Below are positions 31,781-42,718 of a stretch of DNA of 64,000 nt, in pieces (within the stretch, counting starts at the first letter, position 1; each line of letters opens with the position of its first letter). Origin of the DNA: Fomitopsis serialis (Eukaryota > Basidiomycota > Agaricomycetes > Polyporales > Fomitopsidaceae). The stretch covers positions 1,736,001 to 1,800,000 of the forward strand of contig NW_025954961.1 in the NCBI RefSeq assembly GCF_022376445.1, in the 5' to 3' direction. Made by a program: the position numbers and the translations under genes. The notes under the pieces are model-generated. The model worked only from the letters and a program-made list of their open reading frames with translations, was not told where the DNA came from and did not search any database.

Positions 31781-33700
31781 CGCGCACAGCTTGACTGGGA
31801 TGTATGACCCAGTCTGAACTTGCGTGCCCACCTATACACACTACTCAGATCACAAACGTATGCGAGGCCACAGAAGCTGGACACACCGGAGAATCTGATC
31901 CAGATCGCGCGGAGACATGGTTGGCGAGCATGGGTGCAGGACGTACGGCGTCTCCGAGTTGTTCGGATACCATCCATGTGATGGTTGAGCTGAAGCTTGG
32001 ACACAAGTGACTACCCGTAGTCGGAATGGGGATAAATGATCATTGCTGGTCAATGTCGCTCAGCGATGGCCCAGGAAGTGCGTCAGCTACAAAATCCAAT
32101 GTTCTGATCAGTGGCGTGTCTTTGGTACGATCCAAGCACTGCATAGATCAACTCCGAGCCTCACTCAGGCTGGCAGCGCGGGAAGTCATACATATTCCAC
32201 TCTTCGTATAAGACCCAAAATGCTTCAAACTGCTGACTCGACCTCTGACAGCACATCCGACCAGGAAGCAAACCGATCAGTATCGGCGAGCAGCTTCGCA
32301 GCCTTCACCCTGGCCACTGGGATGGCGTCTTTGCCCACCACGAAGTGAAGTGGCGGATCGGGGATCTGCGCGATCTGGTACATGGCTGCCACAGCCTTGG
32401 CCGTGTCCGTCTCCGTGGCAAGGGAGCCTCCCTTGATGAATTCGCGTACCATGGCGGGGGCCATGGTGGGTTTCGTATACGCAGGGTGTGGCGGTGTGCG
32501 TACGCTGCTGTCGAGCACCACCGTCGCGAAGTTGCCGGGCTCAACCAAAACTACCTAGCAACAGAAACGAAGCGTCAGTTAGGCCCCTTCAGGGAGTGCA
32601 GGGACGAGCATACCTTGATGTTCCACTCTGGATCAACCTCCGCTGCCAGAGCCGTGCTTATGCCTTCCAGCGCTAGATGATTTAGGTCAGTAGACTAGTG
32701 GATTGAACATCGTAGTGCAAAAGCTTACCGTATTTACTGGCACTGTAGTAACCGATGGCCGGGTACGCCTGAATACCAGCTAGCGAGGATATCTGTAGGA
32801 GAGTCCCTCCGGCAGGCTTGTTGACGTCTCGGAAGATGCGGACCGCCTCCTTGCTGACATTCACTGCTCCCCATAGGTTGGTGTCGAAAATGGCGCGAGC
32901 CGCATCCTCCGAGGCGCTTTCTATCTCGCCGATCATGGAGCGACCGGCATTGTTGAAGACGGTGTCGACACGGCCAAACTTTTTGATCGCCTCGGAGAAT
33001 GCATCCTTGATTTCTTGAGGGTGTGTGACGTCGAGTTTCAACACGAGGAGTTTATCCGCGCTGTGCTGGGAGGCCAGGTCGGCCAGAACTTCAGGCTTCC
33101 TCAGCGTGGCTACTGCACTGTCCCCGTTCTTGAGGACGATCTCGGTCATGAGCCGTCCGAACCCACTTGACGCGCCAGTAACTAGTTGCGAGCGTAAGGA
33201 CCTGGTAAGGACGCCATGAGTGGTCGACCTGGGTACTCACTGAACCAGACTTTGCCAGTCATGTTGCAATCGGGGGTGAGACCTGCTGATACTTCGGCAT
33301 GGCGAACGTATCAGGCTCTTTATATTGGGCATCGTTGGTCTGAATAAGATAAGCCCGTTTCGTGATAGAGAAGACGTGCTCAGCCATTCTACCGACCTAC
33401 ATGATCCAGTATGCAGTTCGAACGTCGTACATCACTCCACTGCGCCATGTGCATCATGATCGTCCAACATTTCTAATCTGGAACGAGATAAGGTAAGTAC
33501 CAGCTCTCGATGTCACGGAGACCGACAATATTCGAAGGGCTGTCTTTCAAAGCATTGAGAACCAGATAATCTCCCAGACCCAGGCTATAGCCGAAAGTGT
33601 TCCAGTCCGAAGCAGCACGGCGATGATTACAGACGTGCCTCATAAATCCAGCTCATCCGCTATTCCCTCTGACCTTCTGGCGACGTTCTCGAAGATACGT
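31781..33700. repeat. SDR tandem array, unit 3 (truncated)
   Basis: Third copy of the unit start, followed by SDR copy 5. The second SDR of the unit is reduced to a remnant at about 33480-33690, where the copy 2 flank (gacaatattcgaagggctgt...) runs straight into sequence found upstream of copy 2. Confidence 0.7.
32225..33262 (-). CDS. Short-chain dehydrogenase/reductase, SDR array copy 5
   Basis: Intact paralogue of copies 1 and 3. Exons: 33262-33241, 33181-32729, 32672-32614 and 32554-32225, 287 aa. TGASSGFG, 'FNNAGRSMIGEIE', the Ser loop and YYSASK are present. Substitutions against copies 1 and 3 cluster around 'SASEDAARAIFDTNLWG' and the substrate-loop region 'SSVRTPPHPAYTKP', so substrate preference could differ (inference). 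Introns sit at identical positions, and a TATA-like element lies about 60 bp upstream. Confidence 0.9.
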
Positions 33701-33830
33701 CCAGAACGCCCACTGCACGGCATACAGGTGCGCTTGACCCAGCCCACAGCCTCTCTTAAGGCTTGGTAGAGAACAGGACGCAGTGGGGTCTCGTCTGAAC
33801 GAGTAACGCCGGGTCTGACACTTGGTTGTA

Positions 33831-34853
33831 TTACATTGACAGGTCGTCGGACCAACTCGCATAGTTGTTCACATCGGCAAGCGTCTTGGTAAGGGTGTCC
33901 TTTATGATCATGACCGATAATTTACCCAGAGGAAGGTGGAGCGGCGGGTCCTGCAGCGTCGACACGGTATACATCCTGCTAGCCGCTTCGGAAGGGTCCG
34001 GAGCAGCCTGCACGAACTCCTCTGTCACGCTGTTGCGCAACGCCGCAGAGGGCGAATTCGTGTATGCAGGGTGCAGAGGCGTATAGACGCGGTTCTGCAT
34101 GATGGCCGGTGTGCGGAAGACGGAAGGCTCGACGATTGTCATCTGGTTGTCATGATCATAAGTATACTGCGGCTAACGTTACACCGAATGACGAGGCGCA
34201 TACCTTGATGTTCCACTCGGGACACATCTCTGACGTCAAAGCCTTCGTGAGGCCATTTAAAGCTAAAGCAAATATCAACGTTTGCTGAACGGCACAGCCA
34301 CACTGGCCTAGAGCACAATGACCTACCGTGCTTGGCGGCTCCATAGTAGCCCAGCGTCGTAGCGGAGCCAATGCCCGCAATGGAGGACATCTGCAAGAGG
34401 CGTCCACCAACGGGCTTGTTGACCTCTCTGAAGACACGGACGGCCTCCCTGGTGACGTTCGCCGCGCCCCAGAAGTTCACCTCAAAGAGCGCGCGCGCAA
34501 CGTCGTCCGGCGTGCCCTCCACCTCGGCCAGGAGGCCGTACCCCGCGTTGTTGAGCACGACGTCGATGCGCCCGAACTGCTTCACCCCAGCGGCGAAAGC
34601 ATCCTTGATATCTTGTGGCTGGGTAACGTCGAGCTTGACGACGAGCAGCTTGTCGGGGCCATATTGCTTGGTGAGGTCAGCGAGGACCTCCGGTTTGCGC
34701 AGGGTCGCAACCACGATGTCTCCCTTCTGGAGCGCCACCTCTGTCGTCGCACGACCGAACCCCGTCGACGAACCAGTAACTGCGTGCGCCGTGAGTGAGT
34801 GAACTTGGTTCTACGCAGCTAGTAGACTCACTGAACCAGACTCTTGCAGACAT
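33831..34853 (-). CDS. Short-chain dehydrogenase/reductase, diverged SDR copy 6
   Basis: Same gene architecture as the array members (exons 34853-34832, 34779-34327, 34262-34204 and 34142-33831; 281 aa) but clearly diverged, so it predates the tandem duplication. Motifs: 'TGSSTGFG' at the cofactor site, 'LNNAGYGLLAEVE', 'RLLQMSSIAG' and 'YYGAAK' as the YxxxK variant. The C-terminus ('VEPSVFRTPA', 'HPAYTNSP', 'QDPPLHLPLGKLS', 'YASWSDDLSM') resembles SDR copy 7 on the other side of the sugar kinase. Gene and promoter look intact. Confidence 0.9.
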
Positions 34854-35512
34854 TCTCCTATGGCGGCACTAAGTGCGTTGTCCTCCCTAACGCACCTCGG
34901 ATGTCTTTTATAATCTATAAAGACGCTTGTCAGAAGCTTGGTGTGTCATGCAGTGCCGTCCTGACTCGTAGATCGGCAGTGATGATGCGGCTACTAGAGT
35001 CGTACCGATGGCAGCTATGATCATTGCATCTCGCTAGTGGGGCGCATGCATATCCTTACGACAGACCGCAGCAGACTGCAGATCCATGTGCAGGATGAGC
35101 TCGAGCCTGTTGGAGCTAGTGAGCACCTGATAGAAGATGGGCGAAACCAAGAGACTCAACATTCTCATACTATTACCTAGCAGTGATCCGCCGCTTCCAT
35201 GACAGTCAGTGCTGCCTAAGGAACGATCAACGCAGCGGGACGATCCTTTCCAGTGGCTGTGCAAAAACGATAAATGTCATGCAGAACGAAGCCATACGAG
35301 CCATCGGAAACCACGCATCACGAATGCCAGAAGAGCGTCTGAAATGACAACGCGCAACATCCGCATCACGCATGCACGCTGCGCCAAAAGCCCATCTATA
35401 TCTAACCAATCTCGGGCAGATTAATTGTCGGCAGTACATGGTTCTGTTATACCTTCGCGTTCATTCTCTCCGCTCACCGACACTTCATCTCGCGCGGTTG
35501 CACTTCGCCGCG
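34854..35512. other. Intergenic between SDR copy 6 and the sugar kinase
   Basis: Includes a TATA-like element for SDR copy 6 (around 34904-34912, reading ATTATAAAAG on the minus strand). Nothing else was recognised. Confidence 0.5.
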
Positions 35513-37629
35513 TCACCGCGCCGCCTCCTCCATCTCCTTGCGCCACCGCTTCTGGATGTCGATGGTCTCGCGGAAGATCTTGTACTTCGCCTCGAGAAGC
35601 TTCTTCTCCTTCGCGTTCGCCTTCGGCGGGACGCTCGTCGCCGTCGGGGTCATCTCGATCTATCGCCCCACACAAGTCCGAATCAGCGCCCCCACCCACA
35701 ACTCACAGGCTCAGCCGGAGTCAACGCACCATGATATTCCAGAGCGCCTGCGCCTGGTCCTCCTCGCTGATCCTGCCGAGCTCGCCGACCCTGTGCGCGA
35801 AGCGGCCGAGCATCGCGGAGCCGAGGACGACCGCGTCGCCGCCGCTCTGGGGGAGCACGACGGGCATGGCGCACGTGTTCGCGAAGAGCTGCATCAGCAT
35901 CGCGTTCTTCGCCTGCCCGCCGCTCATGTAGATCGCGGTGATCGCGTGCCCCGCCGCGTTCATGTCGTCCACGATGTGTCGCGTCTGCAGCGCGATCGCC
36001 TCCAGCGTGAGGTTGAACTTGCGCGCGAGGTCGCTCAGGCCGTCGTCCTGCGGTGCGTGAGTGTGGTGGGAGGATGAGTGGGGAGACGGGTACGTACGAG
36101 CGCGAGGCCCGTGATGGAGCCGCGCATGCGCGGGTCAGCGATGGGCGAACGGTTGCCGTGCAGGTCCGGGTAAAAGTGCATGTCCTTGGTGAGCTCGGTC
36201 CACGTCGCCGCGCCCTCCTCCTTGCAGAGCTCGTTGAGCTGGTTTGCAAGCACTGTATGCGCGCGCATCGTCAGTCGACCGCTGATGAGGCGTACGCGAG
36301 GGCTGCTGCAGACCTTCATGGATGCTGGTCTTCTGCTCCTCCGCGAGCTCTTGCAGTCTGGGGTATGCGGGGTGGGTCTTGATCATGAAGTCGATGAGCT
36401 GGCCGGTGGAGGACTGGCCGCCCTCGTTCATCCACCATCCGGGCATGACGGCGTTCTGGCGTGCGTGACCTTAGCGGTGTGCGGACGCTTGTTCAAGATC
36501 ATTTACCTTGTAAGGGCCCCATACACCGCGGACGAAGACGCCCTCCTTGCTCTGCGACGGAGTTAGGAGCGTAGAGAAGAGGTCGATGAACGGGACGTGC
36601 CTGTACGATGTGGCATGTGCTGGTGCCAGCGCAGGCTGCAAGACGGTGTCGTGACTCATCGATAGACGGCACAGCGGATAGCTTGCTGCCCTCCTTGTAC
36701 CGTCCGGCTACGGTACCCAGCCAACCAGCGTAGCTACGATCTGTTTAGGGCGCATACAGCCAGAGAGTTCTGGCACTCACGCATCAATGACACCACTGCC
36801 GACCGGAGTGCCTTCCACCAGTCCAAGCTCCTCGGCGGCTTTCTTCGAGAGACCCTTGCCTACGGGTACGCCAGCGGTGACGACGTCGCATTCATGCGCG
36901 CCGAGCTGCCTGAAGTTGTTCTCGACGAACTCGCCAAGTCCGATCTTCTGGAAGAATTCGGGCTGCCAGCCGTTCTTCGTGGGCACAAACGAGCACTTGC
37001 ACGTCACGGAGCAGCATGAGCGCAAGTTGTCGCCCGTGGCCTTGTAGGTGAGGAAGTCGGGCAGGTCGAAGAACTGGCAGCGCGCAAAGCGCTCAGGGGC
37101 CATCTGTTTCTTGAGCCAGAGGGTCTTCGGGATCTCCATTTCCAACTGAGCGGGGGATCAGCATGCGACGAAACGGGAAGGAAGGACACACACGCACGCT
37201 CATGACGCCGCCGACATAGTCAAGCACGGTCGATCCGGTGCTATTGATGAGGTTCGCCTCTTCCTCGGCGCGGTGATCAGCCCAGAGGATGATGTTCCTG
37301 TCGCCGATCTCGCCCAACGTGTCGCCCTTGGTGACGACGACGGGATCGCCGTTCATGTCGGATACTGCCAGCGAGCACGTTGCGTCGAAGCCGAGACCCT
37401 TAACATCCGACGGGGAGACTTTGGCCTCTGCGAGGACGGCGCGGATGGTCTTCGACATGCCATCCCAGATGTTGTTGGTGGATTGCTCAAAGATGCGGTG
37501 ATCATTGGGATCGCGGTAGGTGATGGTGGACTCGGTGGAGGATGCGAGGAGGGTGCCGTCGTCCTGGACGAGGCCTGCGCGGACAGAGCCTGTGCCGACG
37601 TCGATACCGATGTAGTAGTTGTTGGGCAT
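35513..37629 (-). CDS. FGGY-family carbohydrate kinase (ribulokinase-like, YDR109C/human FGGY type)
   Basis: ATP-dependent sugar kinase of the actin/hexokinase fold; closest recognisable relatives phosphorylate D-ribulose. Exons: 37629-37198, 37145-36781, 36733-36601, 36551-36507, 36455-36314, 36252-36098, 36047-35730 and 35659-35513; 578 aa in one frame. The N-terminal ATPase motif is 'YYIGIDVGTGSVRAGL', then 'GLGFDATCSLAV' and 'NIILWADHRAEEEA'. The hinge and second half carry 'GSGVIDAYAGWLGT', 'AACAGTSTCHIVQ', 'GVWGPYKNAVMPGWWMNEGG', 'DLHGNRSPIADP' and the second phosphate-binding segment 'AIYMSGGQAKN'. The third intron (36552-36600) starts with GC rather than GT; splicing there restores 'VQSKEGVFV' exactly. 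The gene sits between two groups of SDR genes. The exact substrate is inferred from family only. Confidence 0.92.
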
Positions 37630-38654
37630 GGTGGGTGGTGACGTGGAGGGAGAGGTGAAGTGACAGGCGAGCGAGCGAGACCGTAAGTAGAAGGCCGCAA
37701 GCGAAGAGGAGAGGAGTCGTCCGACGCGCTCTCGGGTGTTCGCGAGGGCCCGCACAAGGTCCGCCGGGCCGCTCACACCCCTCCCAAACCCCAACCTCGC
37801 CCTAAGGCCTCCGTCGGGATTTGCCTCTTCTGGTTTCTCTACCAAACGCCTGCCACAATTCCCCTATATGTCAAATCCCAGCACGCCACAGACTGGCCCC
37901 TCTGCTCAAGCTGCGCTGTTATTCGACTGTTGATACAAGCCGACGCTTAGACATTTTACATAATCCTTGGGTGGAGTAATGGGAGTAATGGGAGGGCGGC
38001 CCGGCGACCTTGGGGATGCTCCGGGTTGTGTTCAGCGCCGTTCACGGTAACCGGAGTCAGGTGTCATCGACTACAGTACACACCACCGCGACAGAGTGTG
38101 CTCCCCGGAAAAGTAACGGGAAATGAGCTCACTGGCGGGTGGGACTCGAGGATGACAGTGCTGCAGTCTCCAACGTCGTCCAGACCGTTGCGTTGGCACT
38201 GGCAGTCGCCGAGCAATGACTCGGATAGTTGGGTACGTGTGAGTGCTCGAGGCGGATACGGAGGTAAGCACAAATCGACTCTCTCGTTGAATTGTGAATG
38301 ACACCCTGCTCGGAGAACTCTTCATGTCCGAAAGTTCCCCCGTCAATGAACCGGAGCGCCTTACATTGACTACTCCGAGTCCTGATTTTTAGATAATACA
38401 GCTATCAACGGGCCCTCAAGGCTCGCATTCAACCTCGTTACTGCTATCAAAGTCGCGCGCGATTTCGGTACCGACTTAGTACGTGCAGGAACAGTTGAGG
38501 GATCTTCATACTGGCCAAGGTAATGCTATGGAAGGACCTTAGCTTACTCCCTGGAGAATCGCATCCGAGCCACATCTTGAATCGGAACTATCTGGCAGCA
38601 CAAAACGCCCTCGCTTCAACTCTGCTTTCGTAACCCCTCGAGCCTTCGCAGCCG
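37630..38654. other. Intergenic, sugar-kinase promoter and unassigned sequence
   Basis: No gene was recognised. The last part precedes an SDR relic and may contain further unrecognisable decayed SDR sequence (for example around 38400-38480). Confidence 0.45.
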
Positions 38655-38915
38655 CAGTCCAATAATTTGGCCGCGAGTAGTAGTACGCTTGGGTACGCTG
38701 TGTTTGGCGAGACGGATACCAGCCCCGACGACAGCGCGCGGGAGATGTTCGAGGTCCACTTTTGGGACGCCTTCAACTTCGACAAAATGGCCCCATGCCT
38801 CATGCGCGAGGTCAACAGGTCCATTCATGCTGGCGGGCGGCTGATAGTGTTACATGGAGGTTTTCAGCACCACCCCGCCCCGGCATGTCGTATCAGTGCG
38901 CTCCAAAGGACGGTA
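38655..38915 (+). pseudogene. SDR relic (middle region only)
   Basis: Reads 'LGYAVFGETDTSPDDSA', 'MFEVHFWDAFNFDKMA', 'LMREVNRSIHAGGRLI', which aligns with the NNAG-to-active-site segment of the SDR genes here (compare 'ALFEVNFWGAANV' and 'FREVNKPVGGRLL' in copy 6). The cofactor motif, catalytic YxxxK and C-terminus are missing, so it is a fragment on the strand opposite to the array. Confidence 0.7.
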
Positions 38916-39397
38916 AGTACTGTACGCGATAAACGCGGCTCTTATCAGTGCTTGATAAACAAAATCATATAATTGTGCAGCGACTCATGCGTTAGCAGCG
39001 CCTTGATAGAGCATAGATTGCCAAAGGTGTCTGAATACCTCGCCAGTGGGCGCGAGGCACTGGTTTGTATACTCAAACACAACTATATTGAGCGTGAGGA
39101 CACTGTCATTCCTGCGTACTTAGCGCGATGACTCACCATATGCCGATTCACCATATGCCGCCCGACGCGGAGCGCCCCTGTACCCGGACTTGACAATGTA
39201 CGTTACACGGGCTGAACTTGACACAGCCGCATCCGTGTCGACGGCTCGGGCGGGCTCGGTTCCGATGTGGGTGGATGTAGTTGGCCACTAGATCTTAGAG
39301 GTCCTGCAGACTGATCGCGATGGGATACAACTTGCAAGACGTCCACGCCCCGTTGGTCATCTCCGAGGCGCACTTCAACCTCCGGTCGTAGCAGCAC
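38916..39397. other. Unassigned sequence between two SDR relics
   Basis: No feature was recognised. Confidence 0.4.
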
Positions 39398-39830
39398 AAT
39401 GATGTTCTCTCCTAAGGTCTGGTTCAGTCCGTCGCAGTGGAGGCCGCCGCATAACCAGAAGGCTCGCTGATCCATCTTCATAGTCGCCGGCTCGTTAACG
39501 GGCTCCGGCAGGGCCATGACAGAACAGAACCAGTGCAGGTCACCATCGTCGGGCTGGGAGCGTTCTGCACTCCAGCCATGGCCCAAGCAGTGCCAGTCCA
39601 CCTCACCCTGCCTACGAGAAAGTCATGTCCGCCCTACGCGCACTGTACAACTCGGGTTAAATTCCACGAATGCGGGACACATCCCCTTCATACAATCGCA
39701 GCACTGCACCTTTGGCAAGGTGCCGTCGAACTGGCCAGAAAGAAGCCTGCTCAGACAGGAAGGAGTACATATGCTGTCACTTCGTGGCCGGAGCCGCGGG
39801 TGGTGGGCAGCGAGGTTTAAACGTCGCGCG
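39398..39830 (+). pseudogene. SDR relic with large internal deletion
   Basis: An exon-1-like start ('MFSPKVWFS', about 39402) is followed by a decayed cofactor motif ('VAGSLTGSGRAMTE') and then directly by C-terminal sequence ('VTIVGLGAFCTP', 'LPTRKS'/'PAYEKVM' in shifting frames). It aligns with SDR copy 7 at 40451 but lacks the whole catalytic centre. Confidence 0.65.
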
Positions 39831-40450
39831 CAACTTAGAACAGAGCAATGAGGATCTCTTACCGGGATATATAGGGTCTGAATAAGTACTAGCAATATCA
39901 CTTGCTGCTTCGACGAATATGAGGACAATCACACGCCGAAATCTACGATAAAAATATTAGTAATGGCCAAAGTTGCCGCTTGGATATACCGACTCGGAAG
40001 CAGTCAGCTACAACGTGTGCATACACTGCACTGGCGCAACACGTAACGTGGTCCGTGGTCGGGAATTTTATGTCCTCAGTTCCGCTGCATACGAATGATC
40101 GGTATTCCTGTGATTATCCCAGTAAGTCAAAAAAGTAAGGATGCGACCGAGGGAACTGACCAGCAAAAGCCAATGCCACACGGCAAGGCTCTCCTTGTGT
40201 TGGTGCACATTACGGAGTGGCCCTGCACCTACTTCTGGGGAAGCGAGCTGACTCGGACATAGTAGCCGACTCGGACTGTCATCGAGAAGCAAGTTATCGC
40301 CGCGGCGGTAGATGCACGGGCGGGGTCGGTGCCGATGGAATTATCCGGTAGAGATCCCAATACGTCCCTCATGAGAACCGCAGTGGTATAAATCGACACG
40401 GCTCCCTGAAGGATTGCGTCCAAGGCGCATACATTCCTAGCAGCACAGCA
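39831..40450. other. Intergenic, SDR copy 7 upstream region
   Basis: No coding pattern was recognised; should hold the promoter of SDR copy 7. Confidence 0.45.
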
Positions 40451-41459
40451 ATGTCATCACCTAAAGTTTGGTTCAGTGAGTCTCATTCTCTAAATTGTAC
40501 CACTGAGAGATCGCTCACTTGCATTCCAAGTCACTGGTTCGTCGACGGGGTTCGGCAGGGTCATGACGGAGCTCGTCCTCGCAAAGGGCGACATCGCCGT
40601 GGCGACGCTCCGCTCCCCGGAGGTGCTCGCCGAGCTTGCGTCACAGTACGGCAAGGACAGGCTCCTCGTCCTGAAGCTCGACGTTTGTAAGCCTCAGGAG
40701 ATCAAGGACGCGTTCGCTGCCGCGGTCAAGCAGTTCGGCCGCGTCGACAACGTGTTCAATAACGCTGCGTACGCCATGATCAGCGAGGCGGAGACCGGTC
40801 CCGAGGACATCGCGCGGACGATGTTTGACGTTAACCTGTGGGGAGCCATCAACGTCAGCAAGGAGGCCGTGCGCATCATGCGCGAGGTCAACAAGCCTGC
40901 CGGAGGGCGTTTGTTGCAGATATCTTCAATGTCAGGCTACATGGGGATGACCGGCATGTCATATTACTGCGCTACAAAACACGGTGAGTATGACGTAGTT
41001 ACAGCTCCTGAAGGCTTGAATGACGTGAGTGACAGCTATCAACGCATTCACCGAAGCTCTGTCCAAGGAGCTCGACCCCGACTGGAACATCAAGGTCAGA
41101 ATCCTCACCAGCTTTCAGCATCTGTGCTCATTCTCGCTCTTTTCAAGGTCGTCATCGTCGAGCCTGGAGCGTTCCGCACGGGGGCTTACGGCAACGTGGT
41201 CCGGATTCCGCTCCACCCAGCCTACGAGAAAGTCATGACTGCACCACGCAAGTATTTCGAGGAGGACGTCTTGGGTGTGATGCAAGACCCGGTGCAGGGT
41301 GTTGAGGTTCTATACAAGATCGCAGAGCTTCCCAACCCACCGCTGTTCCTCCCGCTCGGGAAGGATTCTGTCAGCATGGCGAAGACGAGATATGCTGAGA
41401 TGGTGGAGAGTACGAATGCTGTTGCTTCGTGGTCGGAGGAGCTGCGGGTCATGGGGTGA
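40451..41459 (+). CDS. Short-chain dehydrogenase/reductase, SDR copy 7 (plus strand)
   Basis: Exons: 40451-40475, 40531-40983, 41036-41094 and 41148-41459; 282 aa, with the same 453-nt second and 59-nt third exon as the array genes. Motifs: 'TGSSTGFGRVMTELVL', 'TLRSPEVLAELA', 'LKLDVCKPQEIKDAF', 'FNNAAYAMISE' (NNAG changed to NNAA), 'RLLQISSMSG' and 'YYCATK' (YxxxK present). The C-terminus has 'VEPGAFRTGAY', 'HPAYEKVM' and 'NPPLFLPLGKDSVS'. It is on the opposite strand to copies 1-6 and flanked by relics on its own strand, so an inversion separated it from the main array. Probably functional; the NNAA change is tolerated in some SDRs (family knowledge). Confidence 0.9.
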
Positions 41460-41593
41460 GAACCTTGAGCAATGCGTCTCGTTGATGAATAGAGTGACAA
41501 GCATTGCCTGTCGAGAGGTCTTAGTGATCAGTTGTGTATCAACGTCTGAACACGTACTCCAGTTACCGGAGCCTCTAGAGCCGGCTTTGTGCT

Positions 41594-42172
41594 GCCAATG
41601 CCACCAAGGAATCTATACGAGTCTTTCGGGAGATGAACAGGCCGGTCGGAGGTCGCCTGCTCCAGGTTTCATCCACAGCAGGAGTCGGTGGCATTGCCTC
41701 GTTGATCTTCTATGCAGCCAGAAAACATGATCAGTACCACATGCAAGATGTGTCACGATGATGGCTCGAATATGACCGCGACATAAGAGGTGGAAGCACC
41801 GAATCTCTAGCCGTGGAGCTGGTTCCAGATGGGACATTCAGGTGTGTCCATGGATGGCCCACCAAAACGTGTAGTCACGGCCGCTCGGTAAGATAGGTCA
41901 CTATCATTGAACCAGGGGCGTTTCAAATACAGCTTGAACAGCTGTCCGCCGCATACGAAAGCAACTTCAAGTTGCCTGGGGCAAGCATCCGCGAGTCGAT
42001 GAACCCTTACGACACCAATCAGTCAGATGCTAGGAAACCCGTGGAAGGTTTTTTCAAAAGAAGCTGCGCTTTCAAACTACCCTTGCGACTGCCCTTGGGA
42101 CAGGACATCATTGCGATGAGCCGTAGAAGACAGAACTGGCGATTGAATTGGACGAGTAAGCTTCATGGTTGA
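41594..42172 (+). pseudogene. SDR relic (active-site and C-terminal fragments)
   Basis: Starts abruptly at 'TKESIRVFREMNRPVGGRLL', 'QVSSTAGVGG', 'FYAARKH' (YxxxK degraded to YAARK within F-Y), then an exon-3-like 'SLAVELVPDG' and a C-terminal 'IEPGAFQIQLEQL', with frame shifts between. No cofactor-binding half is present. Confidence 0.7.
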
Positions 42173-42718
42173 AGGAGTTGGGCACCAATGATCCCGCAGC
42201 CGCATCCTATATGATGCATGTGTCCGCCCTGTGTTAATGCACTTATGAGTGTCAAACAAACACCAGGTTTCCTATACGGTGGATTATGACTTCTGACTTA
42301 CGAGTGCCTGTCCTTTCAATTACATCAGGTACATCTGACTGTCATTGACGCTTCCCCACCCGAAGCACTGAGGTCTCTCCAGCCAACCAAGCAGCCCTGC
42401 AGGTTGTGATCAAGGAATCCGTATTGCTCCAAAACCATCGAGCGCAGCGAACCCTGAGGTTCTGATAGTGAAAAATGTTTTCTCTGGCTGCCATGTCCAC
42501 GGTGCCGTTGGGAAGCAGACACTGGCAGCCTGAGGCCGAGCTGCGAACGAACACACTGGCATGCTATGAGGAAAATAAGCGGTCCTAGTTCTATGGCGTC
42601 AACAGGGTTCATGCTGAAGATAGATGATAAGTGCTCGTACCAATGCCAAGAGCCTATTATAAGGCTAGCAAGGAGCCCAACGACATCGACTGCAGACTTA
42701 ACGATCCATCTTACTGAA
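42173..42718. other. Intergenic
   Basis: Unassigned sequence between the last SDR relic and the phosphodiesterase stop. No feature was recognised. Confidence 0.45.
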
